Shown: positions 17,225 to 26,014 of the stretch, in pieces
Position numbering within the stretch: the first letter of the stretch is position 1
Layout: each line of letters begins with the position of its first letter
Origin: Pseudomonas sp. Leaf48
GTDB lineage: Bacteria; Pseudomonadota; Gammaproteobacteria; Pseudomonadales; Pseudomonadaceae
DNA: 64,000 nt
Reading direction: 5' to 3'
NCBI RefSeq assembly: GCF_001421885.1
Contig: NZ_LMLH01000033.1
Location: forward strand, 124,001 to 188,000
Made by a program: the position numbers and the translations under genes
The notes under the pieces: generated by a model
What the model saw: the letters and a program-made list of their open reading frames with translations, nothing else
Database searches by the model: none
What the model was told of the DNA's origin: nothing

Positions 17225-17254
17225 TTCACCAATATTTCAGAGCGAGGAAATTCC

Positions 17255-17659
17255 ATGGCACAAAAAAACGAAGAGGACGACAAAGTCCGTCTCGATAAGT
17301 GGTTGTGGGCCGCACGTTTTTACAAAACCCGCGCCCTGGCCAAGGCGGCGATTGAAAGTGGCAAAGTGCATTGCCGTGGCGAGCGCTGCAAGCCGGGCAA
17401 GGAGCCGCGCATCGGCGATGAGTTCGTGATTCGCACCGGGTTCGAGGAGCGCACGGTGGTGGTACAGGCTTTGTCGATTATTCGCCGTGGCGCACCCGAG
17501 GCGCAGACCCTGTACGCCGAGACCGAAGCCAGCATCGCCAAGCGCGAAAATGCTGCGGCCCAACGCAAGGCCGGCGCTTTGGGCGTAAGTACCGATGGCA
17601 AGCCTAGCAAGAAGCAGCGGCGGGATCTGTTCAAGTTTCGTGGCAGCAGCAACGACTGA
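17255..17659 (+). CDS. hslR: Ribosome-associated heat shock protein 15
   Basis: This 134-residue S4-domain RNA-binding protein has the S4 fold over residues about 11-75 (KVRLDKWLWAARFYKTRALA, then IESGKVHCRGERCKPG). A basic tail ends KKQRRDLFKFRG. Hsp15 binds free 50S subunits that carry nascent chains and helps recycle them. The start at 17255 has GAGGAA upstream; an upstream in-frame ATG at 17168 is rejected. It begins about 30 bp from the divergent rimA-like frame and is followed by the chaperone hslO, the usual hslR-hslO grouping. Confidence 0.93.
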   Translation: MAQKNEEDDKVRLDKWLWAARFYKTRALAKAAIESGKVHCRGERCKPGKEPRIGDEFVIRTGFEERTVVVQALSIIRRGAPEAQTLYAETEASIAKRENAAAQRKAGALGVSTDGKPSKKQRRDLFKFRGSSND

Positions 17660-17854
17660 AAGATCGCGTGACTTGCAATTGCACGATTGCGCATCCATAT
17701 CGGGGTGACGCTGGCAACACTGCCGCTCGTCGAAAACTGCACACGGCTGCTGACCTGTAGGCCATAACCACAAGGCCAGCAGCGTCAGCAGCATGAAACC
17801 GCAAGTCAGCCGACGCCGATTCCACTTCGCTTGGAACCGCCGCGCAATGTCCAT
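17660..17854 (-). other. Possible small membrane protein opposite hslR's 3' end
   Basis: On the minus strand a frame starting with ATG at 17854 gives a basic N-terminus, a hydrophobic helix (LTCGFMLLTLLALWLW) and a Cys-rich stretch (QQPCAVFDERQCC). The frame has no stop and continues antisense through hslR, so the true gene end, if any, is unclear. An AGGAGG site (complement of 17893-17898) stands before an overlapping 26-codon frame (17886-17806). PAO1 has a small hypothetical gene at this position as far as I recall. Low confidence. Confidence 0.22.
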
Positions 17855-17933
17855 AAAATGCCTGCAATACCATGTTGCAAGCGCATTTCTTGCCTCCTGT
17901 TAACTTTTGTCATCATTTCAGATACCCAAACTT

Positions 17934-18836
17934 ATGACCGATCTAGCGGACAACGACTTCACCCAACGCTTCATCTTTGATGACAGCGACACCCGTGGCG
18001 AGCTGGTCTCGTTGGAGCTCAGCTATGCCGAAGTCCTGGCCAAACACGCCTACCCGCAGCCGGTCGCGCAATTGCTCGGTGAGCTCATGGCCGCCGCCTC
18101 TTTGCTGGTCGGCGCCTTGAAGTTCGATGGCTTGCTGATTTTGCAGGCCCGTTCCGAAGGCCCTATTCCGTTGCTGATGATCGAGTGTTCCAGCGAGCGG
18201 GATATTCGTGGCCTGGCCCGTTACGAAGCCGACCGGATTGCCCCGGACGCAACCCTGGCGGACCTGATGCCGGACGGCGTCCTGGCACTGACCATTGATC
18301 CGACCCAGGGCCAGCGTTATCAGGGCATCGTCGACCTTGACGGCGAAACCCTGTCCGAATGCTTCACCAATTATTTCGTGATGTCCCAGCAGGTCGGCAC
18401 GCGTTTCTGGCTGTACGCCGATGGCCGTCGCGCCCGTGGTCTGTTACTGCAGCAATTACCCGCTGATCGCTTGAAAGACGAAGAAGATCGCGCCGCCAGT
18501 TGGCAGCACATCACTGCACTGGGTAGCACCCTGACCGCCGATGAGCTGCTGAGCCTGGACAACGAAACCGTGCTCCATCGCCTCTATCACGAAGAGCAGG
18601 TGCGCCTGTTTGATGTGCAGAAGCTGCGCTTCCGCTGCAGTTGCTCGCGCGAACGTTCGGCCAATGCCCTGGTCAGTCTGGGTATGGAAGATGCGCAGCA
18701 ACTGGTGGTCGAACACGGCGGCAACATTGAGATCGACTGTCAGTTCTGCAACGAGCGTTATCTGTTCGATGCCGCCGACGTCACTCAATTATTCGCTGGA
18801 GCGGGTGTTGATACGCCGTCAGATACCCGGCACTAA
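17934..18836 (+). CDS. hslO: Hsp33 redox-regulated chaperone
   Basis: This 300-residue cytoplasmic holdase is activated by oxidation. The C-terminal zinc site is complete, with C-X-C (FRCSCSRERS, near residue 235) and C-X2-C (IDCQFCNERYLFD, near 270). The N-terminal domain includes RGELVSLELSYAEVL and GALKFDG. ATG at 17934 gives MTDLADNDFTQRF, which matches Pseudomonas homologues. An ATG nine codons earlier is less likely. It follows hslR and precedes pckA. Confidence 0.93.
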   Translation: MTDLADNDFTQRFIFDDSDTRGELVSLELSYAEVLAKHAYPQPVAQLLGELMAAASLLVGALKFDGLLILQARSEGPIPLLMIECSSERDIRGLARYEADRIAPDATLADLMPDGVLALTIDPTQGQRYQGIVDLDGETLSECFTNYFVMSQQVGTRFWLYADGRRARGLLLQQLPADRLKDEEDRAASWQHITALGSTLTADELLSLDNETVLHRLYHEEQVRLFDVQKLRFRCSCSRERSANALVSLGMEDAQQLVVEHGGNIEIDCQFCNERYLFDAADVTQLFAGAGVDTPSDTRH

Positions 18837-19015
18837 AACGGTTCAGCGCAGGTAAATTCACTGGAGACCGCCGGAATAACGCCGTTACGACGGGAGGGCC
18901 CTACTTTTTTTGGGCTTTTCTGGCATAATCCGGCCCACTTTTTTCGCGGTAGTAGTGCACGACTTTCTACTACAAAACGTTTGGAGCACTCGGCCACTGG
19001 CCGACGGGGAACCTC

Positions 19016-20557
19016 ATGACGCAAGCCAATAACGCCGTGTACACCGATCTGAGTGTTGATGATCTGGTTAAAGAAGCCCTCAACCGCGGTGAAGGCGAGC
19101 TTGCCGATACCGGCGCACTGGTAGTTCGCACCGGTCACCGTACTGGCCGTTCGCCAGTCGATCGCTTCATCGTTGAAGAGCCGAGCACCCAGGCCGCTAT
19201 CGCCTGGGGCCCGATCAACCGCAAGTTCCCGGCCGACAAGTTCGATGCCCTGTGGGCTCGCGTCGAGGCGTTCAACAACGCGCAAGAGCATTTCGTTTCC
19301 CACGTGCATGTAGGTGCGGCCGCCGACCACTACCTGGCCGTGAAGATGACCACCCAGACCGCCTGGCAGAACCTGTTCGGCCGTTGCCTGTTCATCAATC
19401 CTGCCCAGTACAACCCGGCTGGCCGTGAAGAGTGGCAGGTTCTCAACGTCGCCAACTTCGAGTGCGTTCCGGAGCGTGACGGCACCAACTCCGACGGCTG
19501 TGTGATCATCAACTTCGCGCAGAAGAAAGTGCTGATCGCCGGCATGCGTTACGCCGGTGAAATGAAGAAAGCCATGTTCTCCGTGCAGAACTTCCTGCTG
19601 CCGGCCGCCGACGTGCTGCCAATGCACTGCGCTGCCAACATCGGCGAAGAAGGCGACGTGACCCTGTTCTTCGGTCTGTCGGGCACCGGTAAAACCACTC
19701 TGTCGGCAGACGAAAGCCGTTACCTGATCGGTGACGACGAGCACGGCTGGGGTGAGGGCGTGGTGTTCAACATCGAAGGCGGTTGCTATGCCAAGTGCAT
19801 CGACCTGTCCGAGAAGAACGAGCCGGTCATCTGGAAAGCCATCAAGCACGGTGCAGTCCTGGAAAACGTCGTTATCGATGACGCCAAGCACGCCGACTAC
19901 GCTGATGTCAGCCTGACCCAGAACAGCCGCGCTGCTTACCCGCTGGAGCACGTTGCCAAGCGTTCCGAGCAGAACCTGGGTGGCGAGCCGAACGCTGTAA
20001 TCTTCCTGACTTGCGACCTGACCGGCGTCCTGCCGCCAGTGTCGATCCTGAGCGAAGAACAAGCGGCCTACCACTTCCTGTCCGGCTACACCGCTCTGGT
20101 GGGTTCGACTGAAATGGGTTCGGGCAGCGGCATCAAGTCGACTTTCTCCACCTGCTTCGGCGCACCGTTCTTCCCGCGCCCGGCTGGCGAATACGCTGAG
20201 CTGCTGATCAAGCGCATCCGCGGCTTCGGCTCCAAGGTCTACCTGGTCAATACCGGTTGGACCGGCGGCGGCTACGGCGTCGGCAAGCGCTTCAACATCC
20301 CGACCACCCGTGCGGTGATCGCTGCGATCCAGAGCGGCGCTCTGATCGGTGCCGAGACCGAGCACCTGGACACCATCAACCTCGACGTGCCACTGGCCGT
20401 ACCGGGCGTTGAGACTGGCCTGCTGAACCCACGCAACACCTGGGCTGATAAAGCCGCCTACGACGAATCGGCCAAAGCACTGGCCGGTCTGTTCATCGAG
20501 AACTTCAAGAAGTTCGACGTGAGCGATGCGATCAAGGCTGCCGGTCCAAAGCTGTAA
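19016..20557 (+). CDS. pckA: Phosphoenolpyruvate carboxykinase (ATP)
   Basis: This 513-residue enzyme converts oxaloacetate and ATP to phosphoenolpyruvate and CO2, the gateway to gluconeogenesis. Visible motifs are RTGHRTGRSPVDRF near residue 41, the kinase 1a P-loop FGLSGTGKTTLSAD near 220, the metal-binding region LIGDDEHGWG, and GSGSGIKSTFSTCFGAPFF near 370. The start follows GGGGA. CATAAT near 18925 with an upstream T-rich -35 is a plausible promoter. A strong intrinsic terminator follows the gene. Expression on organic acids would suit the dctBD and agmatine genes in this window. Confidence 0.95.
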   Translation: MTQANNAVYTDLSVDDLVKEALNRGEGELADTGALVVRTGHRTGRSPVDRFIVEEPSTQAAIAWGPINRKFPADKFDALWARVEAFNNAQEHFVSHVHVGAAADHYLAVKMTTQTAWQNLFGRCLFINPAQYNPAGREEWQVLNVANFECVPERDGTNSDGCVIINFAQKKVLIAGMRYAGEMKKAMFSVQNFLLPAADVLPMHCAANIGEEGDVTLFFGLSGTGKTTLSADESRYLIGDDEHGWGEGVVFNIEGGCYAKCIDLSEKNEPVIWKAIKHGAVLENVVIDDAKHADYADVSLTQNSRAAYPLEHVAKRSEQNLGGEPNAVIFLTCDLTGVLPPVSILSEEQAAYHFLSGYTALVGSTEMGSGSGIKSTFSTCFGAPFFPRPAGEYAELLIKRIRGFGSKVYLVNTGWTGGGYGVGKRFNIPTTRAVIAAIQSGALIGAETEHLDTINLDVPLAVPGVETGLLNPRNTWADKAAYDESAKALAGLFIENFKKFDVSDAIKAAGPKL

Positions 20558-20576
20558 GCGCTGGTTTCAAGCCATG

Positions 20577-20605
20577 AAAAAGCCGCCCCTCGGGGCGGTT
20601 TTTTT
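20577..20605 (+). terminator. Intrinsic terminator of pckA
   Basis: CCGCCCC/GGGGCGG stem with a 3-base loop is flanked by A5 and followed by T7. It lies 20 bp after the pckA stop. Confidence 0.9.
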
Positions 20606-20663
20606 ATGCCCGTGGGTTTGGGTTTTCAAGTGCTTGTTGCAATGGGCGTGACTGAGAGCAAAT

Positions 20664-20942
20664 TCAGGGCAAACGCTGGCGGGCGATTTCAAGCAGGTCA
20701 TTGCCATCCTGGGTGAGCAGGTAAAGCGCGCTGACGATCTTCGGGATATCACTCGCATCGGCCTGCTTGAAGCACAGGCAATACAGGGTTTCGAGCAGAT
20801 CGCTGGCGGCTCGGATGCGCTGTCGGGCGGCGTCGAGGATCTCGTGGGGATCGGCCTCCGTATCGATGACCAGTACCGGAGTTTCGCTGTAACTGGTTTT
20901 GAGCGGGTGATAGCGGTCTGGCAACGAATCTGGCTTGTCCAT
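20664..20942 (-). CDS. Small conserved Pseudomonas protein of unknown function
   Basis: The product has 92 residues beginning MDKPDSLPDRYHPL, with a helical C-terminal part (DPHEILDAARQRIRAASDLL; ALYLLTQDGNDLLEIARQRLP). The general build, a short N-terminus followed by two amphipathic helices with VIDTEADPHEIL, resembles the small DUF3077/DUF6124-type proteins common in Pseudomonas. That is an impression, not a match. A longer frame to 20993 is possible. It is convergent with pckA and shares its terminator region. No function can be given. Confidence 0.55.
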   Translation of the reverse strand: MDKPDSLPDRYHPLKTSYSETPVLVIDTEADPHEILDAARQRIRAASDLLETLYCLCFKQADASDIPKIVSALYLLTQDGNDLLEIARQRLP

Positions 20943-21329
20943 CGAGGTGGGTCCTGTGCGAAATCGGCAAGTGTTCCCGGCAGGGCGAGACACTGTTTTC
21001 AGCCGTGCCGGAAACTATAGAAGGGAGGGAGGTTGCGCGACAAGACGGCTGAGGAGGACAGGTTTTGTAGGGCTTTTATTGTGTCTGGCGGAAGAGGCCT
21101 ACGCATCTCCCAAGGTTTTACCTTGCATAGCCACTTTCGGTAAAAAAACCGACAGGGGAGAGGGACGCCGCATGGCAAAGTCGGGGAAGTGGAGCGTCAG
21201 AAGTTGTAGGAAACTTCGTAGACTCTCACTCAGTAACCGCGAACACCTGTGAGTGCGATGCCTGCCTGACCGGTGAAGCTGGAGGTGCGTGTGGCGTACT
21301 TGGGATCGCAGTGTCCGGTCCATGGCGGA
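20943..21329. other. Intergenic region with a degraded outer-membrane barrel tail
   Basis: No intact gene is seen. On the minus strand, from about 21320 down to 21209, one frame reads ...TRTSSFTGQAGIALTGVRGY, a stop, then VRVYEVSYNF and a second stop. A terminal Phe after alternating hydrophobic residues is the usual end of an outer-membrane beta-barrel. This is described as a finding next to the truncated subtilase. The rest shows nothing recognisable. Confidence 0.4.
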
Positions 21330-22391
21330 TTATTCGATTGTGGATTGAGATGGAAGACGTGAAGCCGCTTCCAGGTCCAGCAGCCCTCTGCCGTATGCTT
21401 CACTGTTGGCATAGATGCCAGTCCGGTTCGCTGTCGCCAGCAGGTGTTCACGTACCTGCTGTGCAGTGAGCTCGGGGTAGCGGCTTTGCAATGCCGCCAG
21501 AGCACCGCTGACCAGCGCGGCGGCGGGTGACGTGCCCGCGGTTTGTACGTACCCACCATCCTTGCTGGTGGTCAGCAAGCCCTGGTCCGCTCCGGAGTCG
21601 CCACCCGGTACGGCAATGCACCATGCTGCCGCCACGCCGCAGTAGTTGGACTTGGCATTGATGGCAGTCCCATCGTTTTTCAATGCAACAACGGCGATCC
21701 AGCCTTTTTCCAGTTCAGGTATGGCGAGGGGCAAACCCGGTTCGGCCAAGGGTTCGCGTTTGAGTTCGTTTCCAGTCGGGAACACAAATACGGCGCCGTC
21801 CCGCACCAGTTTTCGCGCGGTTGACAATGACTCCGGCATGACCTGTTTGTAGCGCTCTTCATTGATTTCTGTCGCAGGAATGGCGTTGGCCCACGAGTTG
21901 TTCAGTATGCGTGCACCTTTGTCGAAACCCGATTGCCATGATTGCGCGATCTCACTGTCGAAAAAAAAAGGCTCATTGTCGTCGCCGAAACGAAAAGGGA
22001 TCAGCTGTGCGTCGAACGCGACGCCGTGCATACCCTGATCGTCCTTGTTGGCGGCGATAATTCCAGCCATCTGGGTGCCGTGACCGATTCGATCAAGGCC
22101 ACCGGGACGTTTCTCGACGTAGTCGAAACCGGGATCACGAATTCTGCCCTGGAATTGCGGCAGGTCGGCGTTCAGGCCCGAATCGATCAACGCAACTGTC
22201 ACTCCCCGTCCAGTGCCACCGCGTTCGTAGAGGTGCGATGCGTTGATCACCCCCAACCCTTTTTGAGCTTGATACTCAGGTGTGTTGAATGCGTCCGGCA
22301 CTACGGGGAGATGGTGAGAGGCTCTGCATCCGCCAAGAAGCTGCGCAGTGGTCATCATCAGGGCAAAGGGAACTACAAAGGTTTTAAGCAT
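21330..22391 (-). CDS. Lipoprotein subtilase (S8 serine peptidase)
   Basis: The 353-residue precursor has a lipobox (LLGGC, Cys22). The catalytic triad is complete: D70 in VALIDSGL, H104 in GHGTQMAG and S288 in AGTSPAAALVSG. N208 in FPTGN forms the oxyanion hole. The N-terminal arrangement and the end GRGLLDLEAASR match the passenger domains of Pseudomonas autotransporter subtilases, which normally continue into a beta-barrel of about 280 residues. Here the protein stops 14 residues later. Either it is now a surface or periplasmic lipoprotein protease, or it is a truncated autotransporter. The remnant barrel tail just downstream favours truncation. Confidence 0.8.
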   Translation of the reverse strand: MLKTFVVPFALMMTTAQLLGGCRASHHLPVVPDAFNTPEYQAQKGLGVINASHLYERGGTGRGVTVALIDSGLNADLPQFQGRIRDPGFDYVEKRPGGLDRIGHGTQMAGIIAANKDDQGMHGVAFDAQLIPFRFGDDNEPFFFDSEIAQSWQSGFDKGARILNNSWANAIPATEINEERYKQVMPESLSTARKLVRDGAVFVFPTGNELKREPLAEPGLPLAIPELEKGWIAVVALKNDGTAINAKSNYCGVAAAWCIAVPGGDSGADQGLLTTSKDGGYVQTAGTSPAAALVSGALAALQSRYPELTAQQVREHLLATANRTGIYANSEAYGRGLLDLEAASRLPSQSTIE

Positions 22392-22638
22392 GATCGGTCC
22401 TTCGAAAGGGGGACGCGCTACTCAGCCTTCCTGACTTCGCGCGGTGTAGGTGAACCATAACCCTGGGAGGTGCAAGCTAGTCAGATGGCAACGTGCTTCA
22501 TGTATTTCAATCCGTGGCGCGAGCAGAACGGGTGACGCTGTATTATCCGGTATGGTTTTTACCCCCGACCTTTTCTCGACTCGCTGCGATCGCCGGCTAG
22601 GCTTTGCACATCGCAGCAGTCAACGGAGTGACAGCGTT

Positions 22639-24573
22639 ATGCACAGCACCCTGGAGCAGGTTTTCGGTTATCCACAATTTCGCCCGGGTCAGGAGACTGC
22701 CGTCAGCGCCGTGTTGGAGGGGCGCTCCGCTGCGGCGATTTTCCCTACCGGGTCCGGCAAGTCCCTTTGTTATCAATTACCGGCAGTGTTGCTGCCGCAT
22801 CTGACGCTGGTGGTCTCGCCGTTGCTGGCGCTGATGCAGGATCAACTGGCGTTCCTCCAGCGCCATGGCATCGCCGCAGGCAGTATCGATTCGGCCCAGA
22901 GCCGCGATGACGCCAGCGATGTGATGGCCCGTGCAAAGTCCGGCGAACTGAAAATCCTGATGATTTCCGTGGAGCGCCTGAAGAACGAGCGCTTTCGCAA
23001 CTTTTTGCAGCAGGTACCGATCTCGCTACTGGTGGTGGACGAGGCTCATTGCATCTCGGAGTGGGGCCACAATTTCCGTCCGGACTACCTCAAGCTTCCC
23101 GATTACCAACGCCAATTCAACATCCAGCAGGTGCTGCTGCTTACCGCTACCGCCACGCCCAAAGTGATCGCAGACATGCAGGCCAAATTCGCCATCGCAG
23201 CCGACGATGTGGTGACTACCGGTTTCTATCGGCCGAACCTCAACCTGCTGGTAGAGCCGGTTCGCGGCCAGGACAAGCGACGACGTCTCGTCGAATGGAT
23301 GAGCGAACGTCCCGACCAGCCAAGCATCGTCTATGTAACCCTGCAGAAAACCGCTGAGCACATTGCCGAGCACCTGGGTCGCAACGGTATTCAGGCCGAG
23401 GCCTATCACGCGGGGTTGCCCCATGAACAACGGGAGGCGATTCAGCGTCGGTTCATGGGCGGACAGTCCAACTGCATCGTCGCGACCATCGCGTTCGGCA
23501 TGGGCATCGACAAGAGCGACATTCGCAACGTGGTGCATTTCGATCTGCCCAAATCCATCGAAAACTACAGCCAGGAAATCGGCCGCGCCGGGCGTGACGG
23601 ACAGCCTTCCGATTGCCTGGTATTGGCCAACCGCGACAGCCTCAACGTGCTGGAAAATTTCGTCTATGGCGACACTCCCGAGCACGCCGGTATTCGCTGC
23701 GTACTCGACGAATTGCAGGCTGCTGCGCCGCAAGGTCAGTGGGAGTTTTTGCTGGGGCCGTTGGCGGACCAGAGCAACATTCGCCAGCTACCGCTCAAGA
23801 CCTTGCTGGTGCAACTGGAGTTGCGCGGGATCATCGCCCCGCGCTATGCCTATTACGCCGAATACCGCTTCAAGTATTTGCAGGAGCCCGAGGCCTTGCT
23901 GGCCCGTTTCGAGGGGGAACGCAGGGATTTCGTCGCCGCGATCATCCAGACTTCCAGCCGCGCACGGACCTGGGCCACGGTGAATTTCGATGCGTTGTAT
24001 GAACAGCATCAGGCCGAACGCACTCGGGTGGTGAGGGCGTTGGATTACTTTCAGGAAAAGGGTTGGGTCGAGCTGGAAAGTAAACAGATGACCGAGGTCT
24101 ACAGCCTGCTGCAAACCGGTTTCGACAGCGTCGTGTTGAGTGAAGAGTTGCACGCTTGTTTCACCCGGCATGAGCAAACCGAGATCGCGCGGATTCACGC
24201 CATGTTGGCGCTTTTTGCCACTGACAGGTGTTTGGGTTATCGCCTGGCCGAGTACTTTGGTGATGACAATGCACCGCAGCAGTGCGGGCATTGTTCGGTG
24301 TGTCACGGGCAGGTGGCGCGCCTGCCGGCACCACCGGATTTGCCGGCGCTTGTGGATAAAAATTTCGAGGCGTTGTGTGCAGACTTTATCCACAGGCACG
24401 AGCAATACACCGGCACATTACCTTCGGCCGAGCGTGTGACGCGGTTTTTGTGCGGCATCAGCGTTCCGCTATTTACCAAACTCAAGGCGCGGGCCATTTC
24501 GGGTTTTGCGGTGCTGGAGGTTTACCCGTACGCCGAAGTGCGCGATTGGGCCCAACAGCATCTCTCAGTCTGA
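22639..24573 (+). CDS. RecQ-family ATP-dependent DNA helicase
   Basis: The product has 644 residues. Helicase core motifs are Walker A in FPTGSGKSLCYQLP (residue about 36), the RecQ loop with DEAHCISEWGHNFRPDY (near 136), SAT-type TATATPKV, and motif VI QEIGRAGRDGQ (near 315). A zinc-binding cluster follows (CLGYRL...QQCGHCSVCHG, near 550-575), then a short C-terminal helical domain in place of a typical HRDC. ATG at 22639 places the family start (HSTLEQVFGYPQFRPGQE). The protein unwinds 3'-5' and probably acts in recombination and repair. Pseudomonads usually carry a longer recQ as well; this looks like the second paralogue, so no symbol is given. Confidence 0.88.
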   Translation: MHSTLEQVFGYPQFRPGQETAVSAVLEGRSAAAIFPTGSGKSLCYQLPAVLLPHLTLVVSPLLALMQDQLAFLQRHGIAAGSIDSAQSRDDASDVMARAKSGELKILMISVERLKNERFRNFLQQVPISLLVVDEAHCISEWGHNFRPDYLKLPDYQRQFNIQQVLLLTATATPKVIADMQAKFAIAADDVVTTGFYRPNLNLLVEPVRGQDKRRRLVEWMSERPDQPSIVYVTLQKTAEHIAEHLGRNGIQAEAYHAGLPHEQREAIQRRFMGGQSNCIVATIAFGMGIDKSDIRNVVHFDLPKSIENYSQEIGRAGRDGQPSDCLVLANRDSLNVLENFVYGDTPEHAGIRCVLDELQAAAPQGQWEFLLGPLADQSNIRQLPLKTLLVQLELRGIIAPRYAYYAEYRFKYLQEPEALLARFEGERRDFVAAIIQTSSRARTWATVNFDALYEQHQAERTRVVRALDYFQEKGWVELESKQMTEVYSLLQTGFDSVVLSEELHACFTRHEQTEIARIHAMLALFATDRCLGYRLAEYFGDDNAPQQCGHCSVCHGQVARLPAPPDLPALVDKNFEALCADFIHRHEQYTGTLPSAERVTRFLCGISVPLFTKLKARAISGFAVLEVYPYAEVRDWAQQHLSV

Positions 24574-24697
24574 TCGGTGATCTTTCTGAGGTGTATCCAC
24601 GCGCTGAATGTTGTTCATCACAGGAATAAATTTCAAAAAAGCACAGTGGCTGATTATGGTGATGGCTGTCTTCGGATCGCCAACAAGAGAACAGAAT

Positions 24698-25924
24698 ATG
24701 AGCCAGACACCGTCGAATATTCAGCGCGCCGCCGTCATCGGCGCGGGCACCATGGGCCGGGGCATTGTCATGTGCCTGGCCAACGCCGGGGTGGCGGTGC
24801 AGTGGGTCGATAACAACCCCCAGATGCTGGAACAAGCGCTGACGTCAGTGGCGGACACCTACGCCCACAGCGTGCGACAAGGCCGGATCGATCAGGCCGA
24901 GGCCGATGATCGTATCGCCCGAGTAACGACAGCACCCGATTATGCGGCTATACGGGATGTCGACCTGGTCATCGAAGCGGTCTACGAAAACCTCGAACTC
25001 AAGCAGAAAATCTTCCGCGAACTGGACGCTCTGCTTAAACCTGAAGCCATCCTGGCCAGCAACACCTCGGCGCTGGACATCGATACCATCGCTGCAGTCA
25101 CTCGCCGTCCGCAACAGGTCCTGGGCCTGCATTTCTTCAGTCCGGCGCACATCATGAAGCTGCTGGAAATCGTTCGTGGCGCGCAGACCGCCCCGGCGGT
25201 GCTTGAAGCCGCTCTGGCACTGGGCAAGCGCATGGGCAAGGTCAGCATAGTGGCGGGTAATTGCCCGGGTTTTATCGGCAACCGCATGCTGCGGACCTAC
25301 ACCCACGAAGCGCGCAAGATGTTGCTTGAAGGTGCTTTTCCTCACCAGGTCGACGCAGCCCTGCAAGGCTTCGGTTTTGCCATGGGACCGTTCCGCATGT
25401 ACGACGTGGTTGGTGTCGATCTGGAATGGCGCGCTCGACAATTATCCGGCACAGGGCAGGATGCGCCGCAGTTTCAGGTAGATAATCGTCTGTGCGAAGC
25501 GGGTCGTTTCGGCCAGAAGAGCGGCAATGGCTATTACCACTATGAGCCGGGTAGTCGCCAGGCCGAACACGATCCGCAGGTTGATGCGCTGGTACTGCAG
25601 GTCAGCGAGGATCTCGGGTTCCACCGTCGCGAGATTGGCCCGGAGGAAGTCCTGGAGCGGTGTTTGTTGGCGTTGGTCAACGAAGGCGCGAAGATTCTTG
25701 AGGAGGGTATCGCGGGATCAGCCCATGACATCGATCTGGTATACCTCAACGGGTACGGTTTCCCGGCGGACAAGGGCGGACCGATGGCTTGGGCGGATCA
25801 GCAAGGTTTGGCGGATGTTCATCAGCGGCTGGTAGCGCTCGAGACGCGGCAGGGTGACCACTGGCGGCCGGCGCGCTTGATTGGTGAGCTGGCGGCGGGG
25901 GGTAAAGGGTTTGCTGACAAGTAA
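24698..25924 (+). CDS. 3-hydroxyacyl-CoA dehydrogenase
   Basis: This 408-residue protein has an N-terminal Rossmann motif GAGTMGRGIVMCLA (residues 14-27). The catalytic region LGLHFFSPAHIMKLLEIVRG lies near residue 145. Two C-terminal 3-HCDH domains follow (NCPGFIGNRML near 188, and a second near 300-400 with YLNGYGFPADKGGPMAWAD). This is the dehydrogenase half of FadB-like enzymes without the enoyl-CoA hydratase part. It oxidises 3-hydroxyacyl-CoA with NAD+. ATG at 24698 is chosen over a frame starting at 24608. A hot-dog thioesterase follows on the same strand after 90 bp, suggesting a shared CoA-thioester pathway whose substrate is unknown. Confidence 0.87.
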   Translation: MSQTPSNIQRAAVIGAGTMGRGIVMCLANAGVAVQWVDNNPQMLEQALTSVADTYAHSVRQGRIDQAEADDRIARVTTAPDYAAIRDVDLVIEAVYENLELKQKIFRELDALLKPEAILASNTSALDIDTIAAVTRRPQQVLGLHFFSPAHIMKLLEIVRGAQTAPAVLEAALALGKRMGKVSIVAGNCPGFIGNRMLRTYTHEARKMLLEGAFPHQVDAALQGFGFAMGPFRMYDVVGVDLEWRARQLSGTGQDAPQFQVDNRLCEAGRFGQKSGNGYYHYEPGSRQAEHDPQVDALVLQVSEDLGFHRREIGPEEVLERCLLALVNEGAKILEEGIAGSAHDIDLVYLNGYGFPADKGGPMAWADQQGLADVHQRLVALETRQGDHWRPARLIGELAAGGKGFADK

Positions 25925-26014
25925 TGGGTATGGCGCCTTAGTGGGCTAGCCCGCAAAGAACGATAACGAGATTTTCGCCTTGAACTGGCAAACCAACTCC
26001 AGGAACCAACGCTG

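Noticed and set aside
17237..17659. Antisense continuation of the minus-strand membrane-like frame through hslR
   Set aside because: The C-terminal part is plainly the hslR shadow; only the first part outside hslR is worth keeping as a weak candidate.
18833..20365. 510-codon open frame antisense to pckA
   Set aside because: Antisense to an intact PEP carboxykinase; high-GC codon bias produces such frames.
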